Assembly (NCBI GenBank): GCA_964640195.1
Contig: CAZXIC010000004.1
Location: forward strand, 24,157-88,156
Reading direction: 5' to 3'
Source of the DNA: CAZXIC01 sp964640195
GTDB taxonomy: Archaea; Iainarchaeota; Iainarchaeia; Iainarchaeales; GCA-2688035
Length of the DNA: 64,000 bases
Shown: positions 54,335-63,051 of the stretch, piece by piece
How the letters are laid out: every line of letters starts with the position of its first letter
Position numbering within the stretch: position 1 is the first letter of the stretch
Notes under the pieces: generated by a model
Seen by the model: only the letters and a program-made list of their open reading frames with translations
Told to the model about the DNA's origin: nothing
The model's database searches: none
Program-made: the position numbers and the translations under genes

Positions 54335-55305
54335 GCAAAATCACCGATTATGTTCAACGCAATGTATGCAGCCAGCACTGCCGGCACCATCGGGGCGCTT
54401 TCCTTGACAGTTATTGCGTCCTCCAATTTCCCAGCCCTGACCAAGCCCTGCAGCTCTTTTATCTCCTCTGCTGTTACCCCCCTTGCTTTCCTGCTTGAAA
54501 CCACTTCCCTCTGCTGTTTTATCGCTTTCTCAAACCTATTTGCAGCAAAGTACTTAATTAATTTTTTTACCCCTTCTTCTGGCTTTCTTTCCGCGCCGCT
54601 TCTGGTTTCAACAATCGTTTCAGCAACAATCATGCCCTCCTGCAAATCGCTTATCCTCAATGCTTTCCTCATCAAAACCTTTGACATTGCGTACAAGCGC
54701 AGGAGGAAATACACCGCCCAAAACATGAGGATGATTAAAAGCAAATTGCCGGCAGCAGCAAACCCGCAGGCGAAGGAAACACCTGCACCTATTGCGGCAG
54801 CCGCAAAACCCAGGGCAAACAGCCGCAGCTGCCTTAAAATCTTCTCTCCCTGCGCCCTGTTTCTGGCAAGCCTCCTCATAGCCAAAAACACGCCGTAAGG
54901 CAGCATTGCGACTATGCTGAAAACAAACAGTGTGAAGGGAAAAATTGGCAGTTCAATTGCGGCAAAAAACGGCAGTGCGATAAAGCCAAGCCGGCTTAAA
55001 ATGTTCGGGTTCAGCGGGTTTAATGCTGCCAAGCCTGCAAACAGCTTCACGTCGCCGCCAGCCCAGACGCCAGCCTTGTACAATACTAACGCAAATAAAA
55101 ACATGCTGATTGTAGCAGCAAGGCAGTTTAAAAAAATCCCTGTGCTGCCTGCAAGTACTGCCCAGGCAGCATGCCCCAGCAAGCCAACGCAAAGCATAGA
55201 GGAATTCAGCCTGTTGCTGACAATCCTTTCCCTCAGGTCGCTTCTCGCAGCTATGATTAATGCAGCCAATGAAAACAAGAAGAAGAATAGGAAGGGGGAA
55301 AGCAA
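54316..55305 (-). CDS. class III prepilin peptidase (GxGD family)
   Basis: 329 residues, about six membrane segments. The aspartate pair typical of the TFPP/GxGD proteases is D23 in AARSDLRERIVSN and D85 in VWAGGDVKLFAGL (the motif reads AGGD here rather than GxGD). Residues about 200-300 form a cytoplasmic loop or C-terminal part that is longer than in PibD-like enzymes. It is the best candidate processor for all QxxxE proteins in this window, including the three large surface enzymes. Confidence 0.85.
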   Translation of the reverse strand: MLSPFLFFFLFSLAALIIAARSDLRERIVSNRLNSSMLCVGLLGHAAWAVLAGSTGIFLNCLAATISMFLFALVLYKAGVWAGGDVKLFAGLAALNPLNPNILSRLGFIALPFFAAIELPIFPFTLFVFSIVAMLPYGVFLAMRRLARNRAQGEKILRQLRLFALGFAAAAIGAGVSFACGFAAAGNLLLIILMFWAVYFLLRLYAMSKVLMRKALRISDLQEGMIVAETIVETRSGAERKPEEGVKKLIKYFAANRFEKAIKQQREVVSSRKARGVTAEEIKELQGLVRAGKLEDAITVKESAPMVPAVLAAYIALNIIGDFAWLTLF

Positions 55306-55320
55306 TGCAAAAACCCTTTT

Positions 55321-55497
55321 TTAATCGCTTTGCAGCAGCGATAAAATGGTGTTGTCCCTGTAGTCCAGTATTTCTCCCTGGGCGCTCAGCGCAACCCCTC
55401 TCAGTGCGTCAACAACCATTGCTGCGGCAATCGCCAAGGTTATGCCAAACAACGCCAGCAGCAGGTACTCCACTGAAACCTGCGCCCTGCAGTCCAT
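55321..55497 (-). CDS. short pilin-like protein
   Basis: 58 residues from the ATG at 55497 (MDCRA|QVSVEYLLLALFG). Class III signal with Q +1 and E +5, a single hydrophobic helix and a short tail (LDYRDNTILSLLQSD). The in-frame ATG at 55527 overlaps the next gene and was not used. Such very short pilins could be the main filament core, with only the helix and a minimal head. Confidence 0.75.
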   Translation of the reverse strand: MDCRAQVSVEYLLLALFGITLAIAAAMVVDALRGVALSAQGEILDYRDNTILSLLQSD

Positions 55498-55520
55498 TGC
55501 GTTCACTTGGTTTAAGCTTT

Positions 55521-55793
55521 CTAGCATCCGGTTGGATAGGCTCCTGTTGGCTCATAGTAGCACGTTTCCGTGGGGTCGCCTCCCCAATCACATGCCCCTA
55601 TCGCACTCGGTGGACAGCCCGCTTTACAAACGGTTTCCCCCCGAGTTGTTAATGAAGCACAATATGCCACGTCCTCGGGATTTGCCGTGTGGGTAGCTAC
55701 CCCCGATATCAGCGCAATGACTATTGCTGCTACAAGCACTGCCCCGCCAATCAGCAGCAGGTATTCCAGGGCGCCTTGTCCTTTTCCGTTCAT
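55521..55793 (-). CDS. small class III pilin
   Basis: 90 residues. MNGKG|QGALEYLLLIGGAVLVAAIVIALISG is nearly identical in its signal and helix to the three large surface proteins at 4-10.7 kb, while the head is only about 55 residues with six cysteines (YCASL, VCKAGC, ACDWGG, TCYYEP). It has its own strong TATA box and ribosome binding site, so it is probably the most expressed subunit and a possible scaffold for the enzyme-fused relatives. Confidence 0.85.
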   Translation of the reverse strand: MNGKGQGALEYLLLIGGAVLVAAIVIALISGVATHTANPEDVAYCASLTTRGETVCKAGCPPSAIGACDWGGDPTETCYYEPTGAYPTGC

Positions 55794-55803
55794 CTGATTT
55801 TAA

Positions 55804-55813
55804 CCTCCCTCCT
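55804..55813 (-). promoter_or_regulatory. ribosome binding site of the small class III pilin
   Basis: AGGAGGGAGG on the minus strand, about 10 bases before the ATG at 55793; one of the few strong Shine-Dalgarno sequences in the window. Confidence 0.6.
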
Positions 55814-55843
55814 TTTTGGGATGTATCCTTATTTTAGTTTTTT

Positions 55844-55856
55844 TAATTTATAAATG
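55844..55856 (-). promoter_or_regulatory. TATA-like box of the small class III pilin
   Basis: ATTTATAAATTA on the minus strand places a transcript start near 55824, inside the operon. It suggests that the pilin is made at a higher level than the ATPase and membrane genes before it. Confidence 0.55.
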
Positions 55857-55859
55857 TTC

Positions 55860-56030
55860 CTATTGTTGGGCGCCAGTGGCTTTTCCTGCTTCCTCGCCTG
55901 CCCTTTCCTGCAGCTGCTCTGCGCTCCGCTTCAACAGTACGCCCACTATTGCTGCAACCGCAATCGCTCCTGCAACCAACAGCAGCATTTCAATCGAGGC
56001 CTGCGCTCTTTCTTCCCCCAACAAGCTCAT
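55860..56030 (-). CDS. 56-residue pilin-like protein
   Basis: Too short for common length cut-offs. MSLLGEERA|QASIEMLLLVAGAIAVAAIVG (Q +1, E +5), then a charged helical tail (KRSAEQLQERAGEEAGKATGAQQ, in parts). The ATG at 56030 overlaps the TGA of the TadC-like gene (ATGA), strong evidence for real translation. Likely a minimal helical pilin. Confidence 0.8.
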   Translation of the reverse strand: MSLLGEERAQASIEMLLLVAGAIAVAAIVGVLLKRSAEQLQERAGEEAGKATGAQQ

Positions 56031-56962
56031 CTAATCCCCCCGATTACCAAGCCTGAGGCAAACTCTGAAATGGAGTAGCATGTGAATGCCACTAATAGAA
56101 GGATTGGAATATATAAAAGGCTTTTGCTTATTTTGCCCTCCCTAGTAAGGGAAATCATTGCGCCGCTTGCAATCACTTCAATCAAGAGGTATGCCTGCAG
56201 CAGCAGGAGGATGAAGTTGTTTGTTTTGATTGAAGCGGCTGTCTCTGCCCCGGTCAAGCCAATCCCTGCCGCGGTTTGGCTAAACAAAAGCAGGGTTGTT
56301 GAAATCAAGCCAAGAATTATCGGCGCGACAATAGAGCCCGCGGCAATAATGAATATAACCTGCAGCATCGTTTCAGCCATGCGCTCCTTTGCAATCCTGT
56401 GCATTGCCCTAACATCGTCGGCTATTTCGTCAAGTATGTCAGCCAATCCAGCCCCTGCTTTAATTGAATCAATAATTATTGCAACAGTCCTCTTTATCAG
56501 CCTTGACTCAACGTTTGCAGCAAAGGAGTTCAAGCTGTTTTCAAGGTTTTCCCCCTCCTCCATTTTCCGCAGCACACCCTCCATTTCCCCACTCAGCGGG
56601 CCGTACTCCGAGGTTGCGATTTCCCTTAGTGCAAACTCGTAGGTGCCGCCTGCTTTGAGCGTGTCAGCCATTTGCTTCAGTGCATCAGGCATGGCGTTTT
56701 CAATTGCATCCATCTTCCTAACCGCAACCAGATAAGGGTAGCCGAGCAGTATGTCAATTACAACCAGGAATACAACGAGCGATATCAATGGTGTAACCGG
56801 CAGATTAAATGCGCTGATTGCCACAAACAGAGGGAAGGTAACAGCCAGTGCCAAAGCAGTTGAGAGCAGAGCCCACAACTCTGCAGACACCTTGAATCTG
56901 CTCTGCTGCAACAGTTTCTTGTAGTTGGCGAAAAACCTGAAGCCGCGTTTTTCTTCAACCAT
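56027..56962 (-). CDS. TadC/GspF-type inner membrane protein 2
   Basis: 311 residues. T2SS-F domain: about five membrane segments with the characteristic cytoplasmic loop LKAGGTYEFALREIATSEYGPLSGEMEGVLRKMEEGENLENSLNSFA (location about 95-140, described in parts) and DSIKAGAGLADILDEIADDVRAM (about 165-187). It probably forms the platform through which the ATPase drives pilin assembly. Encoded 19 bp after the first TadC-like gene. Confidence 0.88.
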   Translation of the reverse strand: MVEEKRGFRFFANYKKLLQQSRFKVSAELWALLSTALALAVTFPLFVAISAFNLPVTPLISLVVFLVVIDILLGYPYLVAVRKMDAIENAMPDALKQMADTLKAGGTYEFALREIATSEYGPLSGEMEGVLRKMEEGENLENSLNSFAANVESRLIKRTVAIIIDSIKAGAGLADILDEIADDVRAMHRIAKERMAETMLQVIFIIAAGSIVAPIILGLISTTLLLFSQTAAGIGLTGAETAASIKTNNFILLLLQAYLLIEVIASGAMISLTREGKISKSLLYIPILLLVAFTCYSISEFASGLVIGGIR

Positions 56963-56981
56963 TTTTCAATCCCCGCCTTTT

Positions 56982-58157
56982 TTACACGCTTGGCTGCGAT
57001 GCTTTAATGTAAAACACGAATAAAATCAAAATAACCGGCATTACGACCAGGTAGATTATGGTAATGACAGGCATCGTTAGTGGCAGCATCTGCAGCCCCA
57101 CAGCGGCTTTTTGGATGGGGCTGTTTCTGATGCTGCCAAGCACTGCAACCATTACAGGCATGACAATTGCCCCAAAGATAAATATGACGCCGAAAAAGTT
57201 CATCCTCATGCCGAATTCCTTTACAGCTGTTCGCATCTCAAAAGAAACCTCTGCGGCAATTTCGCCCATGGATTCGCTTAAGTTGCCGCCTGTCTTCAAA
57301 GCCCTGACGATGTGGATTATTGCGTTTCTCAGCGCCTTGCTCTGCGTCCTCAAAGCCAAGTGCTTCAGGGCATCTTGCGTGTCAGTGCCCTCTTCTACCT
57401 CTGTTATTGCTTGGCTGAATTCCTCGCTTAGGGCACCATAGCCTGCTGTTGCAACAGCCTGAATCGTTCTATACAGCCCGATGCCTGCCCTTAAGCCGGT
57501 TGCCATATGCCTCAAGGCAAAGGGCAGTTCAGCGCTTACCTTTCTGCCCCTGGCAATTGCTTTCTGCCTTGGAATCATTAAAAGGATGACAGTGGAGGCG
57601 AAAAAGGAGAGAAGCGAAACAAGCAAAACCAGTGCGATGATGGTCGCAGGGGGGAAACCCAAAATGCTTACAACAGCGGTTGTGGCAAGCAGAGAGATTA
57701 CGCCGACAATTGTTGAGGCTGCAACTGTCAAGGCAAGGTACTGCTTGCTGCTATAGTGCATGTTTGCTGAGTACAAGTAGAATGAAAGCATTTCCATTGC
57801 GGGCAGTTTGCTTAATGCCTTTGCAATCGGCTTGAGGACAGCCTGCAGCTTCAAATAAACCCGTGCAAGCGCCCCTATAAGCTTTGATCTCATTTCTGCC
57901 AGTTCTTCAACAGTTTGAATTTCAATCCCTGTTGCTATGCCCTCGGCGATAATGCCCCTCAGCTCGCCCAGGGTTCCGCCAACCTCTTCAAATTCAATGC
58001 CCTCAGCCCTGTACCTGTCCCTCATCCTTCTAACAATTTTTTCAACCTTTTGCATGTCAATCTCTGCTACGGTTTCTTCCGGAGGCGGTTTTGCTCTAAG
58101 AGCGCCCCGCTTTGGCTTCTCTGTAATTCTCTTCTTCAGGCTTTCCAAATCAGGCAT
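56982..58157 (-). CDS. TadC/GspF-type inner membrane protein 1
   Basis: 391 residues. N-terminal cytoplasmic part with a basic start (KKRITEKPKRGALR) and a charged helical region to about 130; then T2SS-F domains with the loop LPFALRHMATGLRAGIGLYRTIQAVATAGYGALSEEF (about 205-240, in parts) and membrane helices at about 145-190 and 310-385. The two TadC-like proteins together form the usual heterodimeric platform of Tad-type systems. It begins 8 bp after the ATPase stop. Confidence 0.9.
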   Translation of the reverse strand: MPDLESLKKRITEKPKRGALRAKPPPEETVAEIDMQKVEKIVRRMRDRYRAEGIEFEEVGGTLGELRGIIAEGIATGIEIQTVEELAEMRSKLIGALARVYLKLQAVLKPIAKALSKLPAMEMLSFYLYSANMHYSSKQYLALTVAASTIVGVISLLATTAVVSILGFPPATIIALVLLVSLLSFFASTVILLMIPRQKAIARGRKVSAELPFALRHMATGLRAGIGLYRTIQAVATAGYGALSEEFSQAITEVEEGTDTQDALKHLALRTQSKALRNAIIHIVRALKTGGNLSESMGEIAAEVSFEMRTAVKEFGMRMNFFGVIFIFGAIVMPVMVAVLGSIRNSPIQKAAVGLQMLPLTMPVITIIYLVVMPVILILFVFYIKASQPSV

Positions 58158-58165
58158 TTTCTAGC

Positions 58166-59854
58166 TCAACCGCCCTCTAATAAGAATTGTCGGGTTGCCA
58201 CCTTCACATCACCGATGTCTCTGATGCCCTTCTCCGCTAATTGCTGCAGGAATGCCTCCCTCTCTTTCCATTCTGCCTCAATGTCCCTCTTGCTCCTGCC
58301 GGTGAAGTCGTGTAGTATGCTCAAAAACTTGATCGGCATATTGGTCCTTTCAATCGTATCTTTAACCGGGTCCCTCTGGAAAATGGTTTGGGTTTGCGCA
58401 TGCTTCAGCAACACGCCGCTTACCTCCGCAATTTCCGAAACCCTCCTAATAGTCCCCTTTCTCCTGTCGTGTATTTTGTGCTCAACCAAAATGAAGTCCA
58501 AGCCGCTCAGCATTACCTCCGGCACATTCATTGGCGGGGAGGTGACTCTTACAATTGTTTCCTGCGGGCTATTCGCGTGAACAGTGCCCATGCAGCCGTC
58601 GTGGCCGGTATTTAGCGCAGTGAACAAAGTGAATGCCTCGTCGTGCCTTACTTCCCCAACAATTATCCTGTCAGGCCTCATCCTCAGGCTGTTCTTTGTT
58701 AGAATATCCAGGGTTAATTCGCCTTTTCCCTCCAATCCGGGCGGCCTTGCTTCAAGCCTAATCCAGTGTCGGAGCGGCAGCTTCAATTCAGCTGTGTCCT
58801 CAATCGTTATCACCCTCTCAGTGTCAGTGACAAATGCTGCAAGGCAGTTCAGCGTTGTTGTCTTTCCGCTGCTTGTACCGCCTGCAATCAGTATGTTTGC
58901 CGGTTTTGCTCCAAACCCTTCCACGCACATCCACAAGAACCCTGCAACCTCTGCCGTAATAGTGTTCAGCTTGATCAGGTCAACTATGCTGTATGGGTCT
59001 GTCCTGAACTTTCTGATTGTGAGCGTCGGTCCCTCAACCGAAGCCGGCGGTATCGTTGCATTTACCCTGCTTCCATCCGGCAGCCTGGCGTCCAGCAACG
59101 GGCTGCTGATATCCACCCTCCTGCCGACCTGCCTTCCAATCCTGTTGATTAAGTCAACTATTTCCTTATCGCTGTAGAATTCAATGTTGCTGGTCATCAT
59201 TTCATACTCCCTGTGGAAGAGGTAAACGGGTTTTTTTGCTCCGATGACCATTATCTCCTCCAGTACATCATCCCCAACCAGCGGGTCAATTATCCCATAC
59301 CCGACCATTTCCCTTACAACATTCTCAGCGTAGAAATCGAAGCGCCTTTCCGGGATGTGCAGCTCGGGGCTACTCCTCAGAATATCAAGAATCCTCTGCT
59401 TGTACACCGCCCGGCGCTGCGCCGGGTCCCTAATCCTGTAGGGCGAAATCGTAATCAGCCTTGTTGCGGCTTCCTTTATCGTGTTGATGATTGTTTTCTC
59501 TTGCTTTGTCGGTCTTGCAACTGGGACGAAGTAGTAGAGCAGCGGCTTGTCCGGCAGCCGGTAAATCTTCACCTGGTCGTAGGAGGCAATCTGTTTCTTT
59601 TCTTTCGCCTGCTCAATCTCTTTTTCAACAGCGCTTTTTTCAGGCAGTTTTTCCTCTTCAGGAACTGCTGCCGCTTCAGCTGCTTTCTCTTTTGCCCGCG
59701 CTTCTGCTTCTTTTTCAACCCCCTTCAGGGCTTTCTCTGCCTCTTTCCCGAGAGGCGCTTTTTCTTTCACTGCAGCTTTTTTCTCTTTCTCCGCTGCTTT
59801 CTTTGATGCCTTAAGCTTTTTGATTAGCTCAGCTAAATAATCTTCCTCAGGCAT
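58166..59854 (-). CDS. type IV pilus/Tad-like assembly ATPase with charged N-terminal extension
   Basis: 562 residues from the ATG at 59854. Residues 1-105 are K/E/A-rich low-complexity helix, then a normal secretion ATPase: YGIIDPLVGDDVLEEIMVIG, PLLDARLPDGSRVNATIPP, P-loop AGGTSSGKTTTLN (near 330), Asp box TIEDTAELKL, Walker B RIIVGEVRHDEAFTL (near 395) and His box NTGHDGCMGTVHANSP. TATA-like AGTATATATATTAG (59881-59894) gives an 8-base leader, so the ATG at 59962 is ruled out. It heads the pilus operon. Confidence 0.93.
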   Translation of the reverse strand: MPEEDYLAELIKKLKASKKAAEKEKKAAVKEKAPLGKEAEKALKGVEKEAEARAKEKAAEAAAVPEEEKLPEKSAVEKEIEQAKEKKQIASYDQVKIYRLPDKPLLYYFVPVARPTKQEKTIINTIKEAATRLITISPYRIRDPAQRRAVYKQRILDILRSSPELHIPERRFDFYAENVVREMVGYGIIDPLVGDDVLEEIMVIGAKKPVYLFHREYEMMTSNIEFYSDKEIVDLINRIGRQVGRRVDISSPLLDARLPDGSRVNATIPPASVEGPTLTIRKFRTDPYSIVDLIKLNTITAEVAGFLWMCVEGFGAKPANILIAGGTSSGKTTTLNCLAAFVTDTERVITIEDTAELKLPLRHWIRLEARPPGLEGKGELTLDILTKNSLRMRPDRIIVGEVRHDEAFTLFTALNTGHDGCMGTVHANSPQETIVRVTSPPMNVPEVMLSGLDFILVEHKIHDRRKGTIRRVSEIAEVSGVLLKHAQTQTIFQRDPVKDTIERTNMPIKFLSILHDFTGRSKRDIEAEWKEREAFLQQLAEKGIRDIGDVKVATRQFLLEGG

Positions 59855-59880
59855 CGGAAACCAGAATAAAAAGGGGGCTT

Positions 59881-59894
59881 CTAATATATATACT
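59881..59894 (-). promoter_or_regulatory. promoter of the pilus operon
   Basis: AGTATATATATTAG on the minus strand, centred about 34 bp before the ATPase ATG. It would drive ATPase and the two TadC-like genes, and partly the downstream genes. Confidence 0.6.
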
Positions 59895-59962
59895 TTTTTA
59901 GAAAGCTGTGCAAAAAACAAGAAAGGGCGTTGACAAAAAAAAGAACCTGTTGAGGCTGGCAA

Positions 59963-61690
59963 TCATTTCTTTGAGGCGATTTCTTTAAGCGCTTTTTCAA
60001 TGAACTTGCCAAGCCTGACAGCGCCGATAACTTTTCCGCTCCGCAGCCTGACAGTAACACTGCCCTGCTTGCATTCCTTGTCGCCCACGACCAAGATGTA
60101 GTTTGCTTTCTGCCCCTGCCAGTCCCTTACCTTGTAAGAAACTGTCTCGTTCCTTGCATCCAGCTCAACCCGCAGTCCGTTTTCCAGCATATGCTTCCTT
60201 GCCTTCTCAGCATATGCCTTGTGCCTGTCCGCAATTGGAATCAGGGCAACCTGCACCGGGCTCAGCCATAAGGGAAATGCGCCTGCATAATGCTCAACCA
60301 GGATGCCGAAAAACCTTTCCATGCTTCCGTACACAACCCTGTGAATCATAACCGGTTTCCGCGGCTTGTCGTCCTTGTCAATGTACTGCAAACCAAACTT
60401 TTCCGGCATTGAGAAGTCAAGCTGGATGGTTGCGCACTGCCAAGTCCTGCCTATCGCATCCTCTATGTGGAAATCTATTTTTGGGCCGTAGAAAGCGCCC
60501 TCGCCCTCGTTTAACTTGAACCGCATCTTCTTTTTGCCCAGCGCCTTTTTCAGGGCTCGTTCAGCCTTGTCCCACACTGCCTTGGCGCCCATTGCGTCAA
60601 CAGGCCTCGTGCTCAGCTCAACATGGTAAGGGAAGCCAAACACCCTGTAAAACCGGTCAACAAGCTCTATTACGTTGATTACCTCTGCCTCTATCTGCTC
60701 TTCCGTGCAGTAGATGTGCGCGTCGTCCTGCGTGAATTTCCTCACCCTAAACAGCCCGTTCAGCACCCCTGACTTTTCATGCCTGTAAACCGTGCCCAAT
60801 TCAGCCATCCTAATCGGCAGCTCCCTGTAGCTGTGCCTTCTCGTTTTGTAGACAAGCATTCCGCCTGGGCAGTTCATAGGCTTTACAGCAAAGTCGACTT
60901 CATCTATTTTAGTTAAGTACATGTTATCCTTGTATTGTTCCAAGTGACCGCTTTGATCCCACAGTTACCGGTTTAGAAACATTTGGGTGTTTATTTACAC
61001 AAAGCCGGCTTTTCTGTGCTCTTCCCTCCAGAACCTTGCCAGCTCGTTCCACACAACCATTCCGCGCGGATGAATGAACACGCAGCCCGGTGCTTCCGGG
61101 TGCATACTGAACAGGTCAAGCTGCTTGCCCAGCAGCAAGTGGTTTCTTTGCTCAGCCTGCTCTCTTTTCTGCAGCCACTGCCGCAGCATCTTTTCCTTTG
61201 GGAACGAAATCCCATAAATCCTCTGCAGCATCTTGTTTTTCTCATCCCCCCTCCAATAGGCGCCGGCAACCTTGAGCAGCTTCACTGCCCCAATCTTATC
61301 GCTGCTTTTGAGATGCGGTCCCCTGCACAAGTCAGTGAATGAGCCATTGGTGTAAATGCTTACCTTTTGCCCAGGCAGCTCATTAATCAGCTCAAGCTTG
61401 TACTGCTGGCCTTGGAACAGCCTGAGTGCCTCCCCCTTCGAAAGCTCTTTCCTGACGAATTTTTCATTCCTCTTTATTATCTCCCGCATCTTGCGCTCAA
61501 TCTTTTCCAAGTCTTCCGGAGTGAATGCCTTTGGCGCATCAAAGTCATAGTAAAAGCCCTCGGCAATTGATGGTCCGATTGCAAACTTCACTTCCGGATA
61601 CAGTTCTTTCACTGCCGCAGCCATCACGTGGCTTGTTGAGTGCCAGAACCTTTCCCTGTCTTCCTGCTTCTTCCAGTTGATTTCAGCCAT
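59963..61690 (-). pseudogene. thrS: threonyl-tRNA synthetase with two in-frame TAA codons
   Basis: N-part 60995-61690 (231 residues: HSTSHVMAAAVKELYP, YTNGSFTDLCRGPHL, the editing-domain SxxH/C motifs) and C-part up to 59963 (KPMNCPGGMLVYK, RMAELGTVYRHEKSGVLNGLFRVRKFTQDDAH = motif 2, VVYGSMERFFGIL = motif 3, anticodon-binding domain). The gap is one open frame: V-TAA-INTQMFLNR-TAA-LWDQSGHLEQY, where the family has E at both stops, P for Q and W for L. It is in frame for all 576 codons. It may be decayed, or the sequence may be wrong here. The N-terminal TGS domain seems absent. Confidence 0.8.
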
Positions 61691-61804
61691 AAAGGAAAAA
61701 TAAGCCTGAATTGTTATTTAAAAGTAATGCGTTGTTAAGGCAGCAAACGAAGGAACCAGCAAACCCTATTTAATTGTTTAATGGCACAAATCCATTGTTG
61801 CCCC

Positions 61805-63040
61805 ATGATTTCCGCAAAGCTGTGCGTAAAGTGCAAGGGCAAGCTGTTGTGCGGCTTGAGCTACTGCCCGATTCTGCAGCGCTATTCCGCGAGGAAAAAA
61901 ATCGTTTCAGGCATCAGGGGTAACGGCTTCACTGGAAGCAGCCCGCCAAGCCTGTTTGTTTCGTGGCGTGACTATCCCAAGGTGGCAATCGCCCCCCTGA
62001 GCCCTGCTGCAATTATGGACAGCGGGATGCTTGATTTGCCGGAGCAGTGGTTTGGCCTGCCGGCAGAGCAGATTGTTTCCTTCAGGGAGCGGTTGATAAG
62101 GAGCAACAAGAAACTTGATGTGCACGCAGCATCAAACCCAGACAGACAACTTGCTGACATGCAGGAGCTGGCGATGGCGGAAAAGCCGACCGCAATTGAC
62201 GTCAGGCTGCACAAAAAGCCTGTGCCAAGGCTTTCCTTCCACGAAAGCGTTGCACCGCTTGGACCAAGCGCACCAATGATTAATATGTCCCTGCAGGAAA
62301 ACCCCAAGGTAGCGAGAAAGGTTGATTACGCTGTAAGCGACACTGACATGAAAGCGAATGACGCTTTAATGCAGCTCTATGGTGCAGGATTTGCGGTAAG
62401 CAAGCTGCACAAGCTGCTCAGCGCCGGAGTGCTTGGCGTAGGCAAGAGAAGGAAGCTGACCCCAACAAGGTGGAGCATCGCTGCAACCGATTCCTGCATC
62501 TCCAAGAACCTGGTTGAAGAAAAGCTTAAGGGCTTCCAGCAGCTTGGCGAATTCCAATTGTTCCACTCAAACTACCTGGACAACCTCTTCTGGGTTCTGC
62601 TCATTCCATCGGCTTGGGCTTTTGAGCAGCTTGAGTGCTGGTTGCCAGGTGGAGCCTGGGCGCTAAACGCAAAGCAGCCGAGCATAATCCAGGACCACGA
62701 GTTCTATGCCGGGAGGAAGGACTATGCGGCAAACGTTGAGGGCGCTTACTACAGCGCGCGCCTAGCTGTTGCAGAGCACCTGCTTGGGGAAAGGCGGCAG
62801 GCTGCTGCAGTCGTTTTCAGGGAAATTGGTCAGGGGTACAATATCCCGCTTGGCGTTTGGGTTATTCGCCAGGCAGTCAGGGAAGCGTTCAATTCAAAGC
62901 CGATGGTTTTTTCTAACTTAAAACTTGTGCTGGCTTTCCTGGAAAGGAAATTAAAAGTGCCTGTAAAAAACTATGCAAAAGAAAGCCGGCTTTTGGACAT
63001 GCTAATGCACCAGAAGAAGCTGTCCGACTTCAGTGCGTAA
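61805..63040 (+). CDS. nreA: NreA-family DNA repair protein with PCNA-binding tail
   Basis: 411 residues from the ATG at 61805; the TATA-like CTATTTAATT near 61765 makes the ATG at 61781 too close. The N-terminal zinc finger reads CVKCKGKLLCGLSYCP; the central part has SPPSLFVSWRDYPKVAIAPLSP and the GPSAPMINMSLQENPKV segment typical of NreA. The last residues QKKLSDFSA form a PIP-type motif (Q-x-x-L-x-x-F) for PCNA binding. NreA proteins take part in repair of DNA damage such as that caused by mitomycin C. Confidence 0.9.
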   Translation: MISAKLCVKCKGKLLCGLSYCPILQRYSARKKIVSGIRGNGFTGSSPPSLFVSWRDYPKVAIAPLSPAAIMDSGMLDLPEQWFGLPAEQIVSFRERLIRSNKKLDVHAASNPDRQLADMQELAMAEKPTAIDVRLHKKPVPRLSFHESVAPLGPSAPMINMSLQENPKVARKVDYAVSDTDMKANDALMQLYGAGFAVSKLHKLLSAGVLGVGKRRKLTPTRWSIAATDSCISKNLVEEKLKGFQQLGEFQLFHSNYLDNLFWVLLIPSAWAFEQLECWLPGGAWALNAKQPSIIQDHEFYAGRKDYAANVEGAYYSARLAVAEHLLGERRQAAAVVFREIGQGYNIPLGVWVIRQAVREAFNSKPMVFSNLKLVLAFLERKLKVPVKNYAKESRLLDMLMHQKKLSDFSA

Positions 63041-63051
63041 GAGGCAGTGCA

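Noticed and set aside
59963..61690. Reassignment of TAA (or TGA) as a sense codon in this organism
   Set aside because: TAA, TGA and TAG all end other genes in the window, several with overlapping starts (ATGA, TAATG), so a genome-wide change of code is not supported.
59963..61690. A natural split threonyl-tRNA synthetase (editing and catalytic parts as separate genes)
   Set aside because: Known split forms separate editing from catalytic domains; here the stops fall within motif 1 of the catalytic core.
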